From positions 124,001 through 188,000 of the forward strand of contig CALOBV010000007.1 in the NCBI GenBank assembly GCA_942491535.1: a stretch of 64,000 nucleotides of DNA, read 5' to 3'. Positions 33,966-44,081 of the stretch are shown here, in pieces. A program made the position numbers and the translations under genes. The notes below the pieces were generated by a model. The model was given only the letters and a program-made list of their open reading frames with translations. It did not search any database and was not told where the DNA came from. Source of the DNA: JAUVKT01 sp942491535 (lineage in GTDB: Bacteria > Bacteroidota > Bacteroidia > Bacteroidales > VadinHA17). The stretch's first letter is position 1. Each line of letters begins with the position of its first letter.

Positions 33966-35393
33966 ATGGATACAATTATTACTACAATAGATGGAATGCA
34001 GTTTACTGTTGGTTCTGCTATACTCGAATTCAGTTACCTTATATCAGCAGTATTTTTCGTTATAGGACTGAAACTACTGAGTCACCCCGAAACAGCCCGA
34101 AAAGGTAACCTATGGGCAGCATCGGGTATGGTACTTGCTATGATCACAACACTTTTTCTTCATAAAGACTCTGCCGGTAACTCAATACCCCTGTCTAATG
34201 CCATTCTGGTTGTCACTCTGATAATAATAGCTTCAATTATCGGATGGATTATCGCAAAGCGGGTAAAAATGACTGCCATGCCACAGCTGGTATCATTATT
34301 CAATGCTACAGGTGGTGCTGCATCGGCCCTGGTGGCTTTACTTGAGTTTCCTAATGTTGCAGGCAACGGTGTTCTGCTGATTACCTTATTAGGACTGTTT
34401 ATAGGAAGTGTTTCATTCAGTGGAAGTATGATCGCCTATGGAAAGCTAGATGGGAAAGTGTCTGATATCAGGTCTTCGTTTATGAAGTACATAAATATGT
34501 CACTGCTTGTTATTATAGTTGCTCTGATAGTGTTTATCATTTACCAGGGTAACGGTGGATCGAGTGCACCTGCCTATATACTTCTCGCAGTATCTTTACT
34601 ATATGGTGTGCTATTTGTAATGCCAATTGGTGGAGCGGATATGCCTGTTGTAATCTCTCTACTCAACTCGTTTACAGGTATTGCTGCTGCAATGGCCGGT
34701 TTCATATACAATAACCAGGCTATGATCCTCGGCGGTATTCTAGTTGGTGCAGCAGGAACCATCCTTACAATACTTATGTGCAAGGCTATGAACAGATCAT
34801 TACTGAATGTAATAATCGGAGCATTCGGTGGCGGTGGAGCAAGTGTTGGTGATGAAGAAGGAACAATAAAGGAAATTACACTCAGCGATGCAGGAGTGCT
34901 ATTAAGTTATTCTCAGAAAGTAGTGATAGTACCCGGTTACGGACTTGCTGTAGCCCAGGCACAACATGCATGCAGCGAGATGGAAAAACTACTTACTGAT
35001 AAAGGCGTTGAAGTAAAATATGCTATTCATCCTGTCGCCGGAAGAATGCCAGGTCATATGAATGTTCTCCTGGCCGAAGCAGATGTACCTTATGAGAAAC
35101 TGGTTGAGATGGATGATATTAACCCGTCTCTGCCTTCAACCGACGTGGTAATAGTTATAGGAGCCAATGATGTTGTTAACCCTGCATCACTGGATGACCC
35201 ATCCAGCCCGATTTACGGGATGCCCATTATAATGGCTCATGAAGCCAAAAATATTATCGTGATGAAACGTGGAATGGGTAAAGGATATGCAGGTATAGAA
35301 AATCGTCTCTTCTTTGATGACAAAACAAGGATGCTTTTCGGAAATGCCAAAGACTCAATCCAGAAACTTATAAATGAGATAAAAGAACTGTAA
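33966..35393 (+). CDS. pntB: NAD(P) transhydrogenase, beta subunit
   Basis: The 475-residue protein has about nine membrane helices in its first 280 residues and a C-terminal NADP(H)-binding domain with VIVPGYGLAVAQAQH near 318, HPVAGRMPGHMNVLLAEA near 355 and GANDVVNPA near 394. The complete pntAA-AB-B set exchanges reducing power between NADH and NADPH at the cost or gain of proton-motive force. The gene starts at the base after the pntAB stop. Confidence 0.95.
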   Translation: MDTIITTIDGMQFTVGSAILEFSYLISAVFFVIGLKLLSHPETARKGNLWAASGMVLAMITTLFLHKDSAGNSIPLSNAILVVTLIIIASIIGWIIAKRVKMTAMPQLVSLFNATGGAASALVALLEFPNVAGNGVLLITLLGLFIGSVSFSGSMIAYGKLDGKVSDIRSSFMKYINMSLLVIIVALIVFIIYQGNGGSSAPAYILLAVSLLYGVLFVMPIGGADMPVVISLLNSFTGIAAAMAGFIYNNQAMILGGILVGAAGTILTILMCKAMNRSLLNVIIGAFGGGGASVGDEEGTIKEITLSDAGVLLSYSQKVVIVPGYGLAVAQAQHACSEMEKLLTDKGVEVKYAIHPVAGRMPGHMNVLLAEADVPYEKLVEMDDINPSLPSTDVVIVIGANDVVNPASLDDPSSPIYGMPIIMAHEAKNIIVMKRGMGKGYAGIENRLFFDDKTRMLFGNAKDSIQKLINEIKEL

Positions 35394-35440
35394 AAAGGGC
35401 AAAGGGCTTAGGGGGAAGAGCGAAGAGATAAGAGAGAATG
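35394..35440 (+). repeat. G-rich short-unit repeat after pntB
   Basis: The tract reads as A-rich and G-rich heptamer-like units (AAAGGGC, TTAGGGGG, AAGAGCGAAGAG) and resembles the tract at 22721-22760. Both begin directly after a stop codon. Confidence 0.5.
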
Positions 35441-35466
35441 AAGATAATAGTTAATAATAGATTAAT

Positions 35467-36345
35467 ATGAGAATCAAAATTTTTACAATAGCTGTACTGG
35501 CAGTATTTACAATGGGGTTTAAGTCTGACAAACCGGCATACAGGTTATTTGACTCCAAGGGGAAAGAAGTGAAGTACTCCAAAATGATTGAGGAAATAGC
35601 CGGAGCAGATATTATATTCTTCGGTGAACTTCATAATAATCCTATTGCACACTGGCTTGAGCTTGAGATAAGCAAAGACCTCTACACTTTGAGAAAGGGT
35701 CAGATTATTCTGGCTGCAGAAATGTTTGAAAGGGATGATCAGCTGATTATTGACGAATATCTTTCGGGACTATATGATGCTTCCAAGTTTGAGCCTGAAG
35801 CCAAACTATGGAAAAATTACAAAACAGATTATAAGCCACTAATGCAATTTGCCAGCGACAGCAACCTGTATTTTGTTGCAAGCAATGTTCCAAGGCGATA
35901 TGCTTCGATGGTAAGTAAGAATGGATTTGAAATATTAGATACTCTATCAGACCAGGCAAAATCATATATCGCACCCCTGCCTATTGAATATGACCCGGAA
36001 GTAAAGTGTTATAAGGATATGCTTGACATGATGCAAAGAGGTGAAGATACTCCTGCTCATGTAAATGATAATCTACCAAAAGCGCAGGCTCTTAAAGATG
36101 CAACCATGGCTTACTCAATAGTAGAAAACTGGACAGAGGGAAAACTATTGATACATTATAACGGCTCCTACCATTCAAGCAATTTTGAAGGAATAATCTG
36201 GTACCTGAATCGTTACAGGGAAAATCTTAAGATTGTAACACTGGAAACGGTTAATCAGAAAGATATTAGTACTCTAGGTAAAGAAAATATTGGTATAGCA
36301 TCGTATATATTTGCTGTTCCCAACAACATGACTACTACCTATTAA
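35467..36345 (+). CDS. ChaN-family haem-binding-like protein
   Basis: The 292-residue protein has an N-terminal signal-like segment (about 1-18, no clear lipobox) and the ChaN/Tiki-type domain. FFGELHNNPIAHWLE (near residue 51) and AAEMFERDDQ (near 81) carry the family Glu/His pattern, and HYNGSYHS (near 236) is the C-terminal signature. Campylobacter ChaN binds haem in a dimer and is thought to aid iron uptake; other family members are metal-dependent peptidases. No haem receptor gene is nearby, so the role is inferred. Confidence 0.8.
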   Translation: MRIKIFTIAVLAVFTMGFKSDKPAYRLFDSKGKEVKYSKMIEEIAGADIIFFGELHNNPIAHWLELEISKDLYTLRKGQIILAAEMFERDDQLIIDEYLSGLYDASKFEPEAKLWKNYKTDYKPLMQFASDSNLYFVASNVPRRYASMVSKNGFEILDTLSDQAKSYIAPLPIEYDPEVKCYKDMLDMMQRGEDTPAHVNDNLPKAQALKDATMAYSIVENWTEGKLLIHYNGSYHSSNFEGIIWYLNRYRENLKIVTLETVNQKDISTLGKENIGIASYIFAVPNNMTTTY

Positions 36346-36476
36346 CTTCCTGTTAGTGCCAGAAAACAACAGTGCATATTCCAGGTTAAATTTTACTTCA
36401 AATAGTTTCTACGGCATAAAATTTCTTTAGGTATTGAAGACATATATTATTAATATTGGCTTTCAATTACCGACCA

Positions 36477-37715
36477 ATGGACAGCACTTACAAAAAGGAT
36501 TTACAGTACTATAAATTCTGTTTATATGGTTTTTTAAAAAACCAGAAATTTTACGAACCTTTTTTTTTGCTTTTCCTGCTGAGTAAGGACATAACGTATC
36601 TGCAGGCCGGAATACTTTATTCTATCAAAGAAATAACTATTAACCTGCTTGAGATACCCGCCGGAATAGTTGCTGATTCAGGTGGGAGAAGAAGGGCAAT
36701 GCTTATTTCGTTTACCTTCTATATAAGCTCATTTATAATCTTTTTTCTTGCACCAGGCTATGCATTTCTCATAATAGCAATGATTATTTTTGCCATGGGG
36801 GATGTTTTTCGAACCGGCACTCATAAGGCAATGATATTTGATTACCTTGAGCGTAATGGATGGAGTAATTACAGAGTGGAATATTATGGAAATACAAGAA
36901 GCTGGTCGCAAAAAGGCTCTGCTGTATCAGCCCTTATTGCAGCTGCAATAGTAATAATATTCAAAAATTATCCTATAGTTTTTGCCTTTGCAATAATACC
37001 CTACCTTCTTAATTTTGTAAACCTTATTACCTATCCAAAGTATCTCGACGGTGAATCTGAAAAGATAAGATTAAAAGATTTCAGGTCTAAACTCGTTCAA
37101 TCTATCAAGACTCTGGCGACAAATCTGAGGCAAGCATCGAGATTCAAAGTATTCTTAAATTCATCTCTTATAAGCGGAGCTTTCAACGCATCAAAAGACT
37201 ATATCCAACCACTTATTATTTCTATTACAGTCATAATTGGCAGCTTTCCAGGTCTTGATAGCGAAAGCAGCAGTTCACTCTTTCTTGGGATAATCTACTC
37301 TTTGATTTTCATAATTAATAGCGCAGCCAGCAGATTATCGGGTAAAGCAGCAAAGTTATCAGGCTCAGAATTTAAGGGAATGAATTATACATTCCTGGCT
37401 TTTATAATTATTCTTTCCGGTACTTCATTATTTTATCACCTTAACTACCTCTACCTGTCTGTCTTGATGTTTATCCTTCTGTTTACAATTGAAAACTTAC
37501 GCAGACCCATTGCTATATCTACCATTTCATATTCATCAAGTAAAGAAAACCTTGCTACCTGCCTGTCGGTTGACTCACTATTGAAATCACTGGCTACGAT
37601 GATAATAAGTCCGCTTATCGGACTTGTGGCCGACAAGATTACACCCGGTGCGGGTCTTGGAGTACCTGTATTAATTCTTCTTGCTTTTTATCTCCTGGTA
37701 AGACTGAAAAACTGA
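36477..37715 (+). CDS. MFS transporter
   Basis: The protein (412 residues from ATG 36477) has about twelve membrane segments and the MFS loop pattern GIVADSGGRRRAML near residue 67, between helices 2 and 3. The family exports or imports small solutes; nothing indicates the substrate. A TTG seven codons upstream (36456) is in frame, but the ATG gives a typical start. It stands alone, convergent with the GH109 gene 3 bp from its stop. Confidence 0.8.
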   Translation: MDSTYKKDLQYYKFCLYGFLKNQKFYEPFFLLFLLSKDITYLQAGILYSIKEITINLLEIPAGIVADSGGRRRAMLISFTFYISSFIIFFLAPGYAFLIIAMIIFAMGDVFRTGTHKAMIFDYLERNGWSNYRVEYYGNTRSWSQKGSAVSALIAAAIVIIFKNYPIVFAFAIIPYLLNFVNLITYPKYLDGESEKIRLKDFRSKLVQSIKTLATNLRQASRFKVFLNSSLISGAFNASKDYIQPLIISITVIIGSFPGLDSESSSSLFLGIIYSLIFIINSAASRLSGKAAKLSGSEFKGMNYTFLAFIIILSGTSLFYHLNYLYLSVLMFILLFTIENLRRPIAISTISYSSSKENLATCLSVDSLLKSLATMIISPLIGLVADKITPGAGLGVPVLILLAFYLLVRLKN

Positions 37716-37718
37716 ATA

Positions 37719-39202
37719 TTATATATTAAGCTGACCAGAACTTTCAGCCCTGACAAGATTCCTTGTTCCGGTCGTTCCTCCACCAACCAGGGTAAGCTCA
37801 ACAGGTTTGTTGGTCTTCCATTTGCCACGGGTAAAGTCAGGCACTTCAATCGAATTTGATCTGTTAGCTATCGACCACTCGCTAAGGGGCGTAATACAAC
37901 TCCATGCTGCGGCATCGTAAACATCCATGTCCATAGGTAGTCCATTTCGCAAGCAATCAATTAGTCTCCAGTCCATTATAAAATCCATACCTCCGTGTCC
38001 ACCTACCTGCCTGGCCATCTCTCCCACCTTCTTCACAATCTCAGGCGTATAAGTATCCCATAATTCTTTCATCTTTTCTTCATCTGCTACCTCATGTCCA
38101 AATGCAATATGCTGCATTGGCCATTTTTGTGCAAAGGCCCTGGTACCACTTATCATATGAATCCTTGAATAAGGACGTGGTGAACTTACATCGTGCTGTA
38201 CCATAATTGTTTTGCCAAGATTGGTACGAATAAGGGAGATATCCATATTACCCCTCATATCCCATCCCACAAATTGCTCGAAGAAAGGATCTTCTTTCGC
38301 TTTCTCTTCAATCTTGTACTTAAGGGTAAAATCATCAGACATAATAGCTGTCAGGTAATCCATTTTATCACCCCTGTTGATGTTCATGGCCTGACAAACA
38401 GGTCCCAGTCCATGCGTAGGATATACATTTGCCTTTCTCTTGTTCTCATGCATCCTCCACATCTTTGTATATGCACCATCAGTCATCTTCTCATCCTCAG
38501 GCTTATTAAACAACCAGTAATCAAGATCGTGGATATAGGCTCCTTCTCCATGTACAACTTCACCAAACATACCCTGGCGTACCATGTTTAGGGTAAGTAG
38601 TTCAAAGAAGTCGTAACAGCAATTCTCGAGTATAACACAGTGCTTTCTTGTTCTTTCAGATGTCTCAACAATCTGCCAGCATTCTTCAAGTGTTTTCGCA
38701 AGAGAAACTTCAACCGCCGCGTGCTTATCACCTTCCATGGCTGCTACCGCAACAGGCACATGCCATTGCCAGGGGTAGCCACATAAACAAGGTCCACATC
38801 ATTACTATTGCATAGTTCGTCAAAGCCGCGATCACCATTAACATATTCCTTCGCTGCAGGCAATCCTGCATCATTCAGTATTTTTTGCGCACCGTCTACG
38901 GCACCCTGCCTGATATCACACAATGCTGTTATTTCTACTCCGTCAATATATGTCATTCGTTTAACAGCACCTGAGCCCCTGTCGCCAATACCAACAAATC
39001 CTACCCTGACAGTGTCAAGCTTTGGAGCTGCATAACCCGACATATTAAACTCCATTGCCGGACTCTTCTGCGCCAGTTCCTTTATATGTGGCAGCTTACC
39101 CTGGTCCCTGTTGCCTGAACAGGCAATTTGTGGTAATCCCACAGCAACAACACCGGAACCCAGTGTGATATTCCTGATAAATGATCTTCTGTTGGTTTTC
39201 AT
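37719..39202 (-). pseudogene. GH109-type Gfo/Idh/MocA glycosidase, frameshifted
   Basis: The first frame (39202-38744) has a twin-arginine signal (NRRSFIRN) and a Rossmann domain (VRVGFVGIGDRGSGAV near residue 65), ending at VYVATPG. The second (38759-37719) starts VAVAAMEGDKHAAVEVSLAK. The conserved family motif TPWQWHVPVAVA is regained if one C is added in the C-run at 38772-38775, so a one-base loss explains the break. GH109 enzymes use bound NAD to remove alpha-linked N-acetylgalactosamine. The neighbouring transporter, kinase and GH123 genes fit that sugar. Real decay and a homopolymer sequencing error are both possible. Confidence 0.85.
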
Positions 39203-39389
39203 ATTGGCTAAGTATTAGAGTTAAGCTGGTTCAATACTCACAGGTATAATTCGAAATACATTTAATTATAGTTGACCTATTAATCTCAAATTAATATCTG
39301 CGTGAATAATTACTGTATATACAAATTTATAGAACTTATCTGATAATCAAATAATGATTCACTATTATTACAGAAACAAGTCTTTTTCC

Positions 39390-39397
39390 TACATTTG
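39390..39397 (+). promoter_or_regulatory. Candidate -7 box for the SIS-domain gene
   Basis: TACATTTG is a full TAnnTTTG match 24 nt before the ATG at 39421. No -33 element is clear. Confidence 0.5.
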
Positions 39398-39420
39398 CTT
39401 ATTATTTAGAGGATAGTAAT

Positions 39421-40023
39421 ATGAAGAAAGTACATGAGATATTTGAAAAGGAAGCACTGGCAATAAAGAATATACCTGTAGACGATAACTACGAGAGGGC
39501 AGTTGAACTGATATATGAACGAGTACATAAAAAAGGCGGGAAAGTAGTTACAAGCGGGATGGGTAAGGCAGGCCAGATTGCGATGAATATGGCCACTACC
39601 CTGAGCTCAACAGGAACACCAGCCATCTTTCTGCACCCCAGCGAAGCTCAGCATGGTGACCTTGGTGTATTCCAGCAAAATGATATTCTCCTGGCTATAT
39701 CAAATTCAGGCAAAACAAGGGAGATAGTTGAATTGCTTACTCTAATAGAACGGCTCTATCCCGGTTTACCGGTAATTGTTATCAGCGGAAATCCTGAAAG
39801 TGAACTGGCAAAAAGCGCTAATGTTGTAATCACAACCGGTAAGCCGGAAGAAGTTTGTATACTGGGCTTAACTCCCACAACCTCAACAACAGTGATGACT
39901 GTGATTGGTGATGCACTGGTTGTACTTTTGCAGGAAAAAATAGGATTTACAAACTCCGAATATGCAAAGAGGCATCATGGTGGTTACCTGGGCAAAAAGG
40001 CCAGAAGGAATTCAAATCAATAA
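39421..40023 (+). CDS. SIS-domain sugar-phosphate isomerase (KdsD/KpsF type, no CBS domains)
   Basis: The 200-residue protein is a single SIS domain of the KpsF/GutQ group, with VVTSGMGKAGQIA (near 42), HPSEAQHGDLG (near 77) and ISNSGKTREIVELL (near 98). D-arabinose-5-phosphate isomerase, which makes the Kdo precursor, is the likeliest role; SIS-only isomerases of this kind are known in Bacteroides, whereas proteobacterial enzymes carry two CBS domains. Another sugar-phosphate isomerisation cannot be excluded because the gene sits beside the amino-sugar genes. It has its own promoter box. Confidence 0.82.
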   Translation: MKKVHEIFEKEALAIKNIPVDDNYERAVELIYERVHKKGGKVVTSGMGKAGQIAMNMATTLSSTGTPAIFLHPSEAQHGDLGVFQQNDILLAISNSGKTREIVELLTLIERLYPGLPVIVISGNPESELAKSANVVITTGKPEEVCILGLTPTTSTTVMTVIGDALVVLLQEKIGFTNSEYAKRHHGGYLGKKARRNSNQ

Positions 40024-40032
40024 TCTGCTTGC

Positions 40033-40833
40033 TTAAGCACCTACTATTTCGTTTACTCCTTCAAGAATATAATGTGGTCTGTAAGGAAAATCACCGGCCG
40101 TTTTAAGATTAGAAATACCGCTCAGTACCAGGCATGTATCAATCTCAGATTCAATGCCGGCAACAATGTCTGTATCCATTCTGTCTCCAATAATTATTGA
40201 ATCCTCACGTCTGCAGCCTAGCTTTTTAAGAGCCATCCTCATCATCAGTGGATTAGGTTTACCAATAAAATAGGCCTGTTTGCCCGTTGAAAGCTCAATT
40301 GGAGCAATAAGAGCCTTGGTAGCAGGCACAATACCGCCTTCAACCGGACCGGTAAGGTCAGGATTTGTTCCTATCAGTTTTGCCCCTTTTAATACAAGGT
40401 TTACTGCCTGCTCAATTTTTTCAAAAGAATAGCTTCTTGATTCTCCTATCACAACATAATCAGGATCGATATTATTCATAGTATACCCGACATTATACAT
40501 CGCATTTATCAATCCGGTTTCGCCAACTATGTATGCTGTTCCATTAGGTTTTTGTACTGATAAAAAATGAGCCGTTGCAAGTGCACTGGTATAAAAGACA
40601 TTCTTCCCTAGATCTATTCCAAGTCGACCCAACTTTTCCTTAAGCTCGGTAGGCGTTCTTTCACTTGAATTTGTAAGGAACAAAAATTTTTTCTTCTCCT
40701 TTTTTAGCCAATCTACGAATTCAGGTACTCCTGGTAATAATTTATTCCCATGGTAAATTACCCCATCCATATCAGAAATAAAACCTTTCTTGCTCCTGAT
40801 CTTCTCAATCATTTCCTCTTTCTTCATAAGCAT
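40033..40833 (-). CDS. HAD-IIA family phosphatase (NagD-like)
   Basis: The 266-residue protein has HAD motif I in ISDMDGVIYHG (nucleophile Asp21, acid Asp23), the type IIA cap, FLTNSSERTP (motif II) and IIGDRMDTDIVAG (motif IV). NagD-type phosphatases remove phosphate from nucleotides or sugar phosphates. It lies between the isomerase and the amino-sugar transport operon, but on the other strand. A TACTTTTG box at 40855-40848 slightly favours the third codon, ATG 40827, as the true start. Confidence 0.85.
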   Translation of the reverse strand: MLMKKEEMIEKIRSKKGFISDMDGVIYHGNKLLPGVPEFVDWLKKEKKKFLFLTNSSERTPTELKEKLGRLGIDLGKNVFYTSALATAHFLSVQKPNGTAYIVGETGLINAMYNVGYTMNNIDPDYVVIGESRSYSFEKIEQAVNLVLKGAKLIGTNPDLTGPVEGGIVPATKALIAPIELSTGKQAYFIGKPNPLMMRMALKKLGCRREDSIIIGDRMDTDIVAGIESEIDTCLVLSGISNLKTAGDFPYRPHYILEGVNEIVGA

Positions 40834-41164
40834 ATGTATTTAGCATACAAAAGTATCTATTATATAGTTCATAGTTATTGACCAAATATTAAATCAATAT
40901 TAAATTTCTCAAAAGTTAGAAAAAAGTAAAGGGTCTGCTCAAGAATATTACATTTAGTAAACTGTGGAATATCATCTAAACGGCTTAATAATTACCCAAA
41001 TTCGCCAACATATTATTTACACTTTGGAAGTAAAGCAATATGCCAGTATTGAAAGTTTCCGGTATTCAGACTAATAAACTATAATGCTTTCCTGTGCTTG
41101 GAACGCAAAAATAATTATCTTAGATTTACTCAGCAATTTTATGTTTAACATAATCCTGTAAGCC
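40834..41164. other. Divergent intergenic region between the HAD phosphatase and the SSS symporter
   Basis: About 330 AT-rich bp with no ORF. The left end holds the leftward -7 box TACTTTTG (40855-40848). The rightward promoter is not clear; TTACACTTTGG near 41021 and TTATCTTAG near 41114 are imperfect. No strong hairpin or operator-like repeat was seen. Confidence 0.5.
40848..40855 (-). promoter_or_regulatory. Candidate -7 box for the HAD phosphatase gene
   Basis: The minus strand reads TACTTTTG, a full TAnnTTTG match 15-21 nt before the two possible starts. The nearest TTTG is 27 nt further upstream. Confidence 0.4.
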
Positions 41165-42964
41165 TTGTTACAAACTATCGACTGGTTAATTGTTGGATTC
41201 TTTTTTGTTATAGTCTTAAGTATCGGATGGATTGCTTCGCGGACAGCCGGTAAAAACACAACCGAGTTCTTTTTAGGCGGAAGGGGAATGCCCTGGTGGC
41301 TCCTTGGTATATCTATGGTGGCATGTACCTTCTCTGCAGATACTCCAAACCTTGTAACAGGGATGGTAAGAGAGAGTGGTGTAGCTAAAAACTGGGCATG
41401 GTGGGCCTTTCTAATCACAGGAATGGTAACTGTTTTTATATATGCCAAGCTATGGAGGCGATCGAATGTAATGACAGATCTTGAGTACTATGAGTTAAGA
41501 TACAGCGGCAGGGCAGCATCCTTTCTGAGAGGTTTCAGATCAATATACCTGGGAGTGTTTTTTAATACCCTGATTATGGGAACTGTTACTCTCGCTGCAA
41601 TAAAAATAGGTGGCGTTATGCTGGGCATAAAACCCTGGCAGGCAGTAGTTGGAGGATCACTGGTAGTTATGATTTATGCAACCCTGGGCGGATTAAAGGG
41701 TGTTATATGGGCAGACTTTTTTCAATATAGCATAGCCATGTTTGGTGCCGTCCTGGCAGCTGTTGTGGCTGTTCGGCAACCTGAAATAGGAAGTCTTGAG
41801 AACCTGCTTACTAACCCTGCTCTAAAAGATACCATCAAAGTTCTTCCGGATATGTCAGATCCCTCCTTCTGGGTACCACTTCTGATAATTCCCATTGCAG
41901 TTCAGTGGTGGGCTGTCTGGTACCCCGGTGCTGAACCTGGTGGGGGTGGTTATATAGCTCAAAGAATGCTCTCAGCCAAAGATGAAAAGAATGCAATTGG
42001 TGCTACCATGCTATTTAATTTTGCACACTATGCACTAAGGCCCTGGCCATGGATTATTGTAGCCCTGGCCTCATTAGTAATTTTCCCTGATCTCGAGTCA
42101 ATACGTGCTGCCTTTCCTGATATTGACAGTACATACCTGAAGGATGATATCGCCTACCCTGCTATGCTAACCAAGCTGGCTCCAGGATGGCTTGGGCTTG
42201 TAACGGCCTCTTTAATAGCTGCTTATATGTCTACTATAGGTACCCATTTAAACTGGGGTTCGTCATACGTGGTGAACGATTTCTATAAAAGATTTATCAA
42301 ACCTGAAGCACCTGAAAAGGAACTGGTGCTAGTTGGCAGACTAACAACAATAATATTAATGATAGTGGCAGGCTTAATTGCTTTGTTTTTCTTAAATAAT
42401 GCAACCCAGGCTTTTAATATATTAATTCTTTCTGGTGCAGGTACCGGAGCAATCTATCTGTTGAGATGGTTCTGGTGGAGGATAAATGCATGGACAGAGA
42501 TTGTTGCTATGTTCGGAGCAACAGTGGTAGCCGTAATACTTGTTCTCGTTGTTCCTGATGAAGCTGTAGCCACCAGGGTACTGGATGCCTTCTCTTCGAA
42601 ACTATTAATAGCTGTTGGCATTACTACCTTCACATGGCTAATTACGACTTATCTTACCCGGCCTGAAAAAATGGACACACTTATTAATTTCTACATTAAG
42701 ATAAAACCGGGAGGACCAGGCTGGAAATATGTAGTTGACGAAGCTAAGAAGCAGGGGATTGAGCTGAAAGATGATAATGAGAAGTGGGAAATGCCCCTCC
42801 AGATCCTCTGTGTATTTATTGGAACAATAGTGATATACAGTTCGCTATTCTCAATAGGAAGCTTTGTATATGGTAATAATTTGAACGGGATAATACTTGC
42901 TGCAATGGCAGTTTTAGGAACATTCTTCCTGTTTAAATCATTTAGTAAACTTAAGGCAAATTAG
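41165..42964 (+). CDS. SSS-family sodium/solute symporter
   Basis: The 599-residue protein has about 13-15 membrane segments of the sodium:solute symporter family, with GRGMPWWLLGISMVACTFSA-like helix 1 (near residue 39) and a sodium-site region around TASLIAAYMSTIGTHLNW (near 355). Translation must start at TTG 41165, because a TAA stop lies just upstream in frame and the next Met is deep inside helix 1. The next gene, a hexosamine-kinase-like protein, begins 5 nt later, so the symporter probably imports the sugar that this kinase phosphorylates. Confidence 0.87.
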   Translation: MLQTIDWLIVGFFFVIVLSIGWIASRTAGKNTTEFFLGGRGMPWWLLGISMVACTFSADTPNLVTGMVRESGVAKNWAWWAFLITGMVTVFIYAKLWRRSNVMTDLEYYELRYSGRAASFLRGFRSIYLGVFFNTLIMGTVTLAAIKIGGVMLGIKPWQAVVGGSLVVMIYATLGGLKGVIWADFFQYSIAMFGAVLAAVVAVRQPEIGSLENLLTNPALKDTIKVLPDMSDPSFWVPLLIIPIAVQWWAVWYPGAEPGGGGYIAQRMLSAKDEKNAIGATMLFNFAHYALRPWPWIIVALASLVIFPDLESIRAAFPDIDSTYLKDDIAYPAMLTKLAPGWLGLVTASLIAAYMSTIGTHLNWGSSYVVNDFYKRFIKPEAPEKELVLVGRLTTIILMIVAGLIALFFLNNATQAFNILILSGAGTGAIYLLRWFWWRINAWTEIVAMFGATVVAVILVLVVPDEAVATRVLDAFSSKLLIAVGITTFTWLITTYLTRPEKMDTLINFYIKIKPGGPGWKYVVDEAKKQGIELKDDNEKWEMPLQILCVFIGTIVIYSSLFSIGSFVYGNNLNGIILAAMAVLGTFFLFKSFSKLKAN

Positions 42965-42969
42965 AATAA

Positions 42970-44079
42970 GTGAGGAAATTTAAGGAGATCGTTGAGCGAT
43001 TTAAGATAGAAGGAACAATTTCAAGAATTGAATCCTACGGCTCGGGTCATATCCACGATACCTATAAGGTTGAAACGAATGAAGCGGGAGGCGATGATTA
43101 TATTCTTCAGCGACTTAATAACGATGTCTTTAAAAACATTCAACAGCTGCAGGAGAATATAAGTACAGTAACAGATCATATTCGAAGAAAACTATCTATT
43201 AATGGAACTCCTGACCTGAAAAGAAGAGTACTTACAGTAATACCATGTAAGAATGGAGATCCTTTTTATATCGATCCGGGTGATAACTACTGGAGAATGT
43301 ACATTTTCATCAGCAAGCACAGGGCCTATGATATTGTACAATCATTACAACATGCTACCGAAGGAGGAAAGGCAATTGGAAGGTTTCAAGCGCAATTATC
43401 CGACCTGGATAGCAGCTCGCTATACGAGACCATCCCTTACTTCCATAATATTGAACACAGGCTTAAGGCTTTTTATCTGGCTGTCGATAAAAATGAAAAA
43501 GGACGTGTTCATTCTGTAAAAGAAGAAATTTCTTTTATAAAGGAAAGGGCCGATAATATGGGTGTAATTCTCAGGCTGGGCAAAGAGGGAGAGATACCCA
43601 CCAGGATTACTCATAATGATACTAAATTTAATAATATACTTTTCGACAGTAACGACAGGGCACTATGCGTAATTGATCTGGATACGGTTATGCCAGGATA
43701 TATTCATTACGACTTTGGTGATGCTATAAGAACAACAGCAACCTTGAGTGCTGAAGATGAAACTGATCTGAACAAGGTTGAACTGGATCTTGATTTGTTT
43801 AAGGCATACACAGAAGGTTATCTTTCTGAAATCGTTAATGTACTTAGCCCTGCTGAGATTGAATACCTGGCCTTTGCTCCAAGGCTAATTACCTTTACTA
43901 TTGGCCTCAGGTTTCTTAGCGATTATATTAACGGGGATAAATACTTTAAAATTAATCACCCAAGGCATAACCTTGAGAGAGCAAGAACACAATTTAAACT
44001 TGTTGAAAGTAATGAAAGGCATTATAAAACGATGCAGGAGATAGTAAGTAATATCGTAGAAAAAAATAAAAATAGTTAG
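42970..44079 (+). CDS. APH-fold sugar kinase, NahK-like
   Basis: The 369-residue protein has the aminoglycoside-phosphotransferase fold. HNDTKFNN at 215-222 is the catalytic loop, with Asp217 as base and Asn222 binding metal, and DLDT at 236-239 is the metal-binding motif. The N-terminal QRLNNDVFKN region resembles N-acetylhexosamine 1-kinases (NahK), which make GlcNAc-1-P or GalNAc-1-P. It starts with GTG 5 nt after the symporter and is 2 nt before the GH123-like gene. That context supports amino-sugar catabolism; a different hexose is possible. Confidence 0.8.
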   Translation: MRKFKEIVERFKIEGTISRIESYGSGHIHDTYKVETNEAGGDDYILQRLNNDVFKNIQQLQENISTVTDHIRRKLSINGTPDLKRRVLTVIPCKNGDPFYIDPGDNYWRMYIFISKHRAYDIVQSLQHATEGGKAIGRFQAQLSDLDSSSLYETIPYFHNIEHRLKAFYLAVDKNEKGRVHSVKEEISFIKERADNMGVILRLGKEGEIPTRITHNDTKFNNILFDSNDRALCVIDLDTVMPGYIHYDFGDAIRTTATLSAEDETDLNKVELDLDLFKAYTEGYLSEIVNVLSPAEIEYLAFAPRLITFTIGLRFLSDYINGDKYFKINHPRHNLERARTQFKLVESNERHYKTMQEIVSNIVEKNKNS

Positions 44080-44081
44080 TT

